In this document: one piece after another, positions 57,311-64,000 of the stretch
How the letters are laid out: each line of letters starts with the position of its first letter
How positions within the stretch are numbered: the stretch's first letter is position 1
Assembly (NCBI GenBank): GCA_036346255.1
Contig: CM070628.1
Location: forward strand, 17,127,840-17,191,839
DNA length: 64,000 nt
From: Ampelocalamus luodianensis
Lineage: Eukaryota > Streptophyta > Magnoliopsida > Poales > Poaceae
Direction: 5' to 3'
Translations under genes and position numbers: made by a program
The notes under the pieces: generated by a model
Databases searched by the model: none
What the model was told of the DNA's origin: nothing
The model's input: only the letters and a program-made list of their open reading frames with translations

Positions 57311-58671
57311 TGTAACAACCTAAAATTTGTTTATTAAAAAAAATTAATTTTTTGGTTTTCATTTGAAGTTTATTCGCTATTGAATAAAATTTCTAAACTC
57401 TGATTCAAATATCAAATTCTCTCCAACATGGCAAAAAAACCAAATAAAAATATTAGAAATTCAATCTCGGTTCTAGGCCGAAAATCCACTTTGCTTTGGG
57501 CCGAGCTCATTCTTTCCCCGGTCCACTGGCCATCTTCCCTCTTTCTTATTTCTTTCTTTCTTCTTCCTTTCTTCTTCTTCTTCCTCTCGACACTTGCTTA
57601 TTTCGGCTGAGAACCACGCCGCCCATTCGTCTGCACCACCTCGTGCCCCGCCATCAATGCGCACCATCAACACCCCACTACCGCGAGCATTCAAGCTTTG
57701 CCGTTTCCCCTCGCCGGTGCACACCATCAATGCCAACTGAAACCACTACCAGCCTCCCCATCGTGTCGCGCCCGCTCGGTTGCCGCCCACACCTATAAAA
57801 GGAGAGCACCAACACTGCAATTCTTCACCCACACATTCCCCCAACTCCCACCTCCTCTAGAGTTGAGCCGCCGCCGAGTCATCTTCACCGCCGCCCGCCA
57901 CCACCCTGCCCCGATCTCTCTCTCTCTCTCTCCGGTGAGGATTTTGCCAAGCCATGTGTGTCATCTCGCATTCCCAAGCGTCCTCCACCATTTCCCCTCT
58001 TCATTCAGCCGAGGAACCTCCTTGGAGCCACGTCGGTACCATCCCTTCTTCTCCGATGTCGGTTGATGTTGCCCCGCCGCCTCGGACCACCCTCGGCCTC
58101 CCCGAGTGACCCGGTGGCTTCCCCTCGCCCTCGCTATTCTCGTGCTCGCGCCGCCTCCCTAAGAATGCCACCAGAGTGTCGCCGCCGCTCTCCCGTGCTC
58201 GTGAGCCGCTCCAGTCGCCGCCGTGCCGCTCCGCCACCTCCCATCACCTCCCCGGGATGCTTTCGTTCCATTTTGCCTACCGCCCAGCCCTCCCACGCCG
58301 TCGTTCGCCAGCACCACTGCCAAACTGAGCCACCACCATGGTCCTATGTTTGTTTGTTTCTTCTTTCTTCTATCTCACTGACACACAAGGGCCCACATGT
58401 CATTCTCTACTTCTTTTTCTCTCTCTTCCCATGACAAGTAGACCAGACCTTCTTATAATCTGGATATCCGGATAATCCATATATCTAACCTTCTTATAAT
58501 CCAAATAATCCATATTCGTATTCGACGGATACTGAGGCTACCGTATTAATATTTGTTTCTGACAAAAAAAATTTGTATCCATTTCTGATCTGAGAAAAAT
58601 CTGATCTGAGACAATCCGAATTCGTTTTCGTTCGGATCGATCGAAAACTATCCGATCTGTTTTCACCCCTA
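56803..58671. mobile_element. hAT-like non-autonomous element with inserted LTR fragment
   Basis: The ends TAGGGGTGAAAATGGATCG (56803) and, inverted, TAGGGGTGAAAACAGATCGG (58671) are typical hAT-like inverted termini. The flanks AATGTGAAT and AATGTGATT are nearly identical and may be the target duplication. The interior has GAATACGAAT-type repeats. A ~1.1-kb GC-rich, TGTAACAACC-starting segment (57311 to about 58440) looks like an LTR inserted in it. No transposase. Confidence 0.75.
57311..58440. mobile_element. Gypsy-type LTR (partial or solo) inside the hAT-like element
   Basis: It starts TGTAACAACCTAAAATTTG with an AT-rich then GC-rich profile like other grass Gypsy LTRs. It contains CCTATAAAAGGAGAGCACCA near 57792, a plausible TATA region, and a (CT)n run at 57918-57931. 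A matching TGTTACA end is not obvious, so the right border is approximate. Its frames look non-coding. Confidence 0.55.
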
Positions 58672-58864
58672 AATGTGATTAATGGTCACGACTATTGTTA
58701 ACAAGGACACCATGAAGTTGGAGAACTATTGTAGAGGTCATGCATTGTTTACTTATGCGAACTCAAATACACTAGAACAATATATATTGTACCTTACCGC
58801 TTAATTGACACACTATATTCCACAAATGCTTTCAATATATAAAGCAGCTAAATACTATAGTCCA
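58672..58864. other. Probable 3' region of the caleosin gene
   Basis: A short AT-rich stretch between the hAT-like element and the stop codon at 58865-58867, likely holding the 3' UTR of the minus-strand gene. Confidence 0.5.
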
Positions 58865-61056
58865 TCACATTTCACTTCGAGAAGAGGTCATATGTTCCTC
58901 CAACTTGACAAACACACTTCCATCATATATACCTCTCACACTGTCCTTGTGAAGAAATCCATTCTTGTCGCTTGCGAGCTTGTATATTAGGCCCCACTCC
59001 CTTTTAGGTGCCGCCCTATATTTATAAGAAATAGGGTACTTAGGTGAATTTCAAGAACCATAACTAATCATTTTACATTTTTATTGAGTTCCTTATATGC
59101 TATTTCAAAGGAAACAGTTTTATTAAATCGATACACACCCTCATTAGTTCTTTCGACAAAATTAAAGTTACATCAAGAATGCAATTCACCGATTGAGCCA
59201 AGTAACATTGAAAATTACCATGATCGAGGGTCTAGTGGATCTCGATTTGCTAGGATCATCTCCTCCACCTCCAAGGATGTCAACGCATTTGGTCTAATTT
59301 TCGCATGTTTTATGAATATTTCCTCAAACTTTTGGGGAACGAACCTGCAACTTGACATGTTTAGTGTATGTATGTAGATTTGCACCATTTTTTTTTTAAA
59401 AAAAAACATCAAACATAGCACACAAAACTAGTATATCTCGTTAGAGTACGTAAAAGAAGGAAATAATGATATATTATACCACCAAATGGCAATATCAAAG
59501 TCAGTCCAAAGTGAGAACAATAGTTGTCATTTATATAGTGAATCATTATATTAGACATGTTGTAATGTGACATCTTGTACATTTGTGTTTGATATGTAGG
59601 GGATACATGCATCTAGGCACCCCCACCTCAAAACACCATGGAAACCATAAAAAAATCCAAATACATTTGATTAGATGGGTTATCATATGAGATCGAGCAT
59701 CTTAGAAAATTTCAGCTCCAAACTCAAAATAGATTAGGAGAAACAAAAATGGCAAGTCTGAGAGAGTTGTAACTTTTTTCCTTTCATTTTGGATCTAGTT
59801 TTCAACATGCGTGCTGGGCAAGGATATGCCCCTGATATGTGCTTAAAGCAGGTTATTCGAATTACCTTCCTTCACCATCTAATGCTCCTGTATCACTTCC
59901 ATGCATTGCTCTGTGAATATACTCTATGTATATTGCTAAGTGTGGCAATGATGCATCAACCTGAATTAAATAGAAAAATTGTTACATATCAAGTTTGTTA
60001 TGCGTGCGTGCGTGTGTGTGCGTGTGTGTGAGAGAGTACCGGGCTTGTTATAGGACCAAGAGCAGCATGCAGGGAGGAGGCAGAATCCCTGGAAAATGCA
60101 ACATCACAACCTATTGCAACAAATCCTACGATCCAAGATATAAGTTTAACATATATTAGAATAATAAATAACACATCGAACATATAGCATTTTTTAGAAC
60201 TCGACATAGATATGCACACATGATTATCATAGGTTGCTAATTGAAAAGCTTTCACAACAATGGTCTTACGTGGAAAGAAAGAGTGTAAATTAAATACATT
60301 GGCAAAGCATTTTGTGTAAAAATAATTATTTGATAACTTTAGCAAATCACAATTAGCTAATATATATGTCGATAAATATAATATTTCCCCTTTTTCGAAT
60401 TTAAAATAATCAACAACAATAAATTCAAACACAGCAAGCAAATTAACTTAAGCATGATGCCACCTTAGAAACATTTTTTTTACCTCACATGAAGTTCTAA
60501 ATTTGTATTATCTCTTTACGATTAAAACATCAGTTGAGCTTATCTTTTGCTCATCAAACTGTACTTACATGATTTCAAAAAAGAAAAAAACACAAAAAAA
60601 AACTGCAGATACATGTGATTCTCTAGTGTCAACAAGAACAAACTTTTACAGAATTTGTTACATAACCAACAAAGCAATCAATCACCTTCAAAGGTCTCCG
60701 AAGGAGTAATAATTCCATCCTTGTTACGGTCGAAAAAAGAAACATGTTTTTGGAGTGCCGTCATGTTAGCAATACCAGTCTCTGCCGTCACATGCCCCCC
60801 TTAAAGACATAGTAAATGAGTAACGATATGCATGTGAGAAATTTTGTACGAACAACAATGTTTTAGCTGAAAGGGTGATGCCAATATTAGAGTCTGTGAA
60901 AGTTTTCCTAATTCTTCTGTAAGAAATAATAAATCTAGAAAACAGAAAACTGCAGCAGGTGAAGGACTTACAGATAAAAACCCACAGAAACAGAAGAGCA
61001 GTCACCGGCGGTAGCTGCAGAGAAGCTGCTGCCGACAATCGCCGCCGCCCCACCAT
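58865..61056 (-). CDS. Caleosin / peroxygenase-like protein
   Basis: Six exons join in frame with GT-AG introns: 61056-60972, 60799-60686, 60125-60040, 59960-59866, 59344-59219 and 59015-58865, giving 218 residues. Residues ~15-28 are hydrophobic (signal anchor-like). An EF-hand loop D-R-N-K-D-G-I-I-T-P-S-E covers 52-63. His47 (L-Q-K-H-V) and His115 (M-H-G-S-D) are the two conserved haem-ligand positions of caleosins. Residues 91-101 (P-I-T-S-P-V-D-A-S-L-P) take the place of the proline knot, in altered form. F-V-P-Q-K-F-E-E-I-F and the C-terminal W-G-L-I-Y-K-L-A-S-D-K-x-G-F-L motif follow. Caleosins bind calcium on lipid bodies or ER and use hydroperoxides to oxygenate fatty acids (oxylipin and stress signalling). 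The gene looks intact. Exon limits come from splice motifs and unbroken frame. Confidence 0.92.
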
Positions 61057-61133
61057 CGTTACCGCCGGCGATTATTGCTTCTGCGGCCGTGTGATAGTGA
61101 ACACGCACCTCACAAATAGCATCGCATGGCCTT

Positions 61134-61141
61134 TTTAAATA
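61134..61141 (-). promoter_or_regulatory. Possible TATA box of the caleosin gene
   Basis: The minus strand reads TATTTAAA about 78 bp before the start codon, a usual distance for a plant core promoter with a short leader. Confidence 0.5.
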
Positions 61142-61589
61142 GCTCGCGGAAGAGCTACGTATGAAGAAGATATCCTCTCTCTGCAGTAGATACTCATACT
61201 AGTCCTTGGCACATTTATGTTTGATGTGCCATGGGTATTAATGATCACATTTTCTTTGATGCAGATTTGTTATATATTGCAATTATGAGAGAAGAAATTG
61301 GAATAAGACGTAGATACAGAGCAAATTGAAGCCACATGTTGGATAGCTCTGTGGTGGTCCTTGTGTTTGCTTGGCAGAAACTAAACCATATTTTAATAGG
61401 AGCCAGGCTTGAAAAATAAAAAACAAAACTCGGAAAAAATGGAGAACAATCTGTGTGAATCTTTTTTGTGTGTGTGTAATCTATGTCTAATTCTATCATA
61501 GGCATCTTTTCTTGAGTAATCTATGTCTAATTCTACTAGCCTCTGAAGCACAGACACGCCGGTTTACTGCCGTATCCGTGTTGGACACC
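61142..61589. other. Upstream region of the caleosin gene
   Basis: AT-rich with no gene seen. ATCTATGTCTAATTCTA occurs twice (61481-61497 and 61521-61537), a short direct repeat. Confidence 0.5.
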
Positions 61590-62687
61590 CAGTGGCGAAG
61601 CTAGAAATTAGATGATGAGGGTGCACACTTGACACTCACAATTCTCTAATTCTCTTCATGTCTCTACGATCTACATTGACATATCGTAACAAAATTTTCA
61701 AATTTCTATTCACAAATCACAATTAAGCTCACATAGTCATGCAATCATGGAAATATAAACTGAGATGGGCAGATGGCAGTGGCAGTCTGGCAGACCATAT
61801 GGTGTCTTGGTGACTGGTGAGTATGGTCTATCGACTATCAAGACAAGCCAAGTCAACAAGACAGCCACCACTACTGACTGTCTGACTACTCGCCGTCTCG
61901 CCTCTCGGCTACTCCCGGACTGGCGGACTCCAACCAACAAACTGATTACTGAACATAGTGAACATACAAACTACAAAGCAAGTGAAAGCAACTCAGTGAA
62001 CTCACGTCTCAGTGTCTCACACTTCACAGCTCGATGCGCGAACCGCGACCCGCGAGGTCCTGCTTGGCTGCTTCTGTGCTTGAGTGCTTCACCAGACACC
62101 AGACACCAACCCCGTCGGCCGTCCCCGTCCCCAGCGGCCAGCGCCCCGGCTCCCGAGTCCCGCGCGGCCGCGTCGTGCCGCGGCGCCGAGCTGCCGCCCT
62201 CCCTCCAGCCTCCCGGCTCCCGTCGTCCCGCGTCGCGCCGCGCCGCGCCGCGCCGCCGCCGGCCACCTGCTCCCACCGTCCCACACTCCCACGCGGCGCC
62301 GTGCCGCCTGCTTCCAGTGGCGCCTGCTTCCAGTGGCGCCTACTTCCCTGGTCCTCGGCTCCTCGCGTAATCGCGTTGGGGAATTGGGGAGGACTAAGGA
62401 GAGAATCAGGGTTGGGGAATGGGGACTGGGGATGTCGGGAGGAGACGATTGCCGATTGGAGAGTGGTGTATTTGGCCGTGGGTCACTGGGTTGGAGTCTT
62501 GCTGTCTTGGACTGTTGGACCAGCTGGGGCGCTGGGCGAATGGACCTTCGGAGTTCGGACTTCGGTGGTGTCCTGGTGGGCTGCCGGACTGGGCTTTTAT
62601 GAAGTCTGAAGAACTGCTCCCCACTTGTTCTTCCGATTTTCGGGGTGCCGGTACAGGTATACCTGCAACTCTGCTGGTTCCGCCCCT
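61590..62687. mobile_element. Possible non-autonomous DNA element with GC-rich interior
   Basis: The left end CAGTGGCGAAGCTAG and, inverted from the right, AGGGGCGGAACCAGC are similar to the (C)AGTGGCGGAGCCAGG type ends of several plant DNA transposons. The interior includes a very GC-rich block (62030-62350) with frames on both strands lacking domains. It directly abuts the right copy of the segmental duplication. No clear target duplication, so the call is tentative. Confidence 0.4.
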
Positions 62688-62688
62688 C

Positions 62689-64000
62689 GTATCCGGATAA
62701 ATGAGGTATCAGTTTTTCTTGTAAGGTGCATTCAGCGTGATGATAAGCTTGCTGAGTAAAAAAAAGTGACGCTCTTAGGTCTAAAAAAACGTTCCCGTTC
62801 ACGCGCGTCCGGTGCGGTGCCGCCCGTGTCCGTTCTTCGTTGTAGGCTGGGTGGTTGCACGGGGACGGCTGGTTGGGCGACGGAGAACACCGGCCTCTCC
62901 TGCGGCCTGGCCCGATGGAGCGAACGGGTTAGCTACTCGGGCCGCTCCTATTCCGACCAGCTGCTGCTGCCGACACGACTGGACCGCACCGGATCGAGCA
63001 TTTCAGCAGTACGTTTCTTTCTAGCGGCTACACTCCTAACGTAACGTCAGTGTGCCAGCAATCCGTACCTAACCCTTTGCATGTTTGCTTATTTCGTGAT
63101 CATCATCAAACGATATGTTCGTGTAACCAACCGTGTTTCTCACTCACAGGTTGCTAGCACACTCCTCTCAAAAAAGAAAAAGAAAAAGATTGCTAGCACA
63201 CTGATCGTTACGATCGGTACAAATTAGTCTTGTCTTGTTCGACACAACAAAGCTATGTAATGGCCATACCTTAGTGTACTCCATTGGCAGCAACTGGAAC
63301 CACATTTTTTTTTGAACGAAACTTAATTTTTTTTGAATGAAAAATTGGAACCACATTTTGGGCTAAAAACAATGCATTTCAGTGCAGAACTGAAAAAAAC
63401 ATATAAGCGTGGAACACGAGCCACCAAGACACCTCAACAGGAAACGAAACAGCTCAAGATTTTCGATCACGGCAATGTGAATTAGGGGTGAAAACGAATC
63501 GAACACGGATGGATAATGATTCTGCCATATTTGTTTTTTTTTTTTTTGGATACGGATAAGAAAACGAATATCTCAGATACGAAAATGAATATCCCGGATA
63601 CATATATGAATATGAATAATATCGAATACAAATACAGAATAAATACGAATCGAAACGAATACGGTCGCGAATATGTTTTGGAACATGAAAACTCCTTAAA
63701 TTGTACATTAGAAATTAATATAAACACATAACTAATTTATTTGATTCAAACATTCATGAATTGTTTATATTTTCATGAACCACACATAACATTGACACTT
63801 GCAAACTGCGTTAATTAGTTCATCATAGACATGCCACTTAATTTACTATATTTAGCTTATAACTCATAAGTCATCACACATTCACACTTAAAACTTAGTT
63901 TGCACTTAGTTTATCACACCTAGTTTATTAATGGCATACATAGTTCGATAATACGTAGATACCATGTCACAAAAAAATATGCACAGAAGTACTTAGTTCA
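62689..64000 (+). repeat. Segmental duplication, right copy (runs off the window)
   Basis: It matches 55827-57310 in the same orientation with scattered substitutions and without the 189-bp insert. It starts at GTATCCGGATAAATGAGG inside the LINE 3' end and includes a second hAT-like terminus TAGGGGTGAAAACGAATCG at 63483. It continues to the last base. Confidence 0.92.
63483..64000. mobile_element. hAT-like element, second copy (truncated by window)
   Basis: It begins with the same TAGGGGTGAAAA terminus as 56803 and stays colinear with that copy through the GAATACGAATCG-rich part to the window end. Its right end is not in view. Confidence 0.75.

Noticed and set aside
61571..62696. CGTATCCG on both sides of the 61.6-62.7 kb element as an 8-bp target duplication
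   Set aside because: The left copy is 12 bp away from the recognisable CAGTGGCG end, and the matching inverted termini do not start there, so it is probably chance.
62034..62802. Several ~170-240-codon frames on both strands
   Set aside because: They are Pro/Arg/Ala-rich frames in a very GC-rich block with no domain and no splice context.

Overview
This 64-kb window is nuclear DNA of a grass, probably a panicoid (sorghum/maize/sugarcane-like) species. The evidence is the mix of nested Copia and Gypsy LTR retrotransposons, a Sirevirus-like element with several polypurine tracts, a CACTA element built from TTTGCCGAGTG/CACTCGGCAAA repeats, Stowaway-, Mutator- and hAT-type MITEs, and spliced genes with GT-AG introns and GC-rich exons. 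I see no prokaryotic gene organisation and no complete tRNA or rRNA gene. Most of the window is transposable-element DNA. Three host genes can be supported, all on the minus strand: a small heat-shock protein of the peroxisomal type ending in SKL (about 30.6-31.1 kb, with no ATG where one is expected), a plasmodesmata-located-protein-like DUF26 gene (37.3-41.5 kb, three exons, 306 residues) and a caleosin/peroxygenase gene (58.9-61.1 kb, six exons, 218 residues). Layout. 1-7.0 kb: part of a Gypsy-type LTR inserted into a decayed minus-strand Copia element, then a decayed minus-strand Gypsy pol that is itself interrupted by a complete 572-bp TRIM. 7.65-9.09 kb: a Mutator-like element with long terminal inverted repeats, a 10-bp target duplication and a GC-rich, Pack-MULE-like interior. 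9.6-28.4 kb: one Copia element bounded by ~1.0-kb LTRs and a perfect GAAGG duplication. Its integrase is split by a 12.6-kb non-autonomous Sirevirus-like element (12.43-25.06 kb, duplication ACTGA), and that element's gag is split by a 2.28-kb solo LTR (duplication GATGT). The inner element has an unusual LTR-internal-LTR-gag-partial LTR structure, and its second gag copy preserves the empty site of the solo LTR. 28.4-31.5 kb: nested MITEs (hAT-like inside Stowaway-like), a SINE with a 13-bp duplication, a Mutator-type MITE and the HSP20 gene. 33.1-36.4 kb: a 3.3-kb hAT element with an almost intact TTF-zinc-finger transposase. 42.28-52.83 kb: a 10.55-kb CACTA element with both TnpD-like (TNP2) and TnpA-like genes, subterminal repeats and a ~1-kb internal hairpin. 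53.4-55.2 kb: a long-inverted-repeat (foldback) element directly abutting a nuclear copy of the 3' end of mitochondrial cox1. 55.6-64.0 kb: a LINE 3' end and a >1.3-kb direct segmental duplication (55.83-57.31 and 62.69-64.00 kb) on either side of the caleosin gene; each copy includes the start of a hAT-like element. How the genes act: the host genes do not form a pathway. They are isolated genes between nested transposons, with functions in peroxisomal proteostasis, plasmodesmata/cell wall, and lipid-body oxylipin metabolism. The element genes (gag-pol, TNP2/TnpA, hAT transposase) serve only their own elements, and most are broken.
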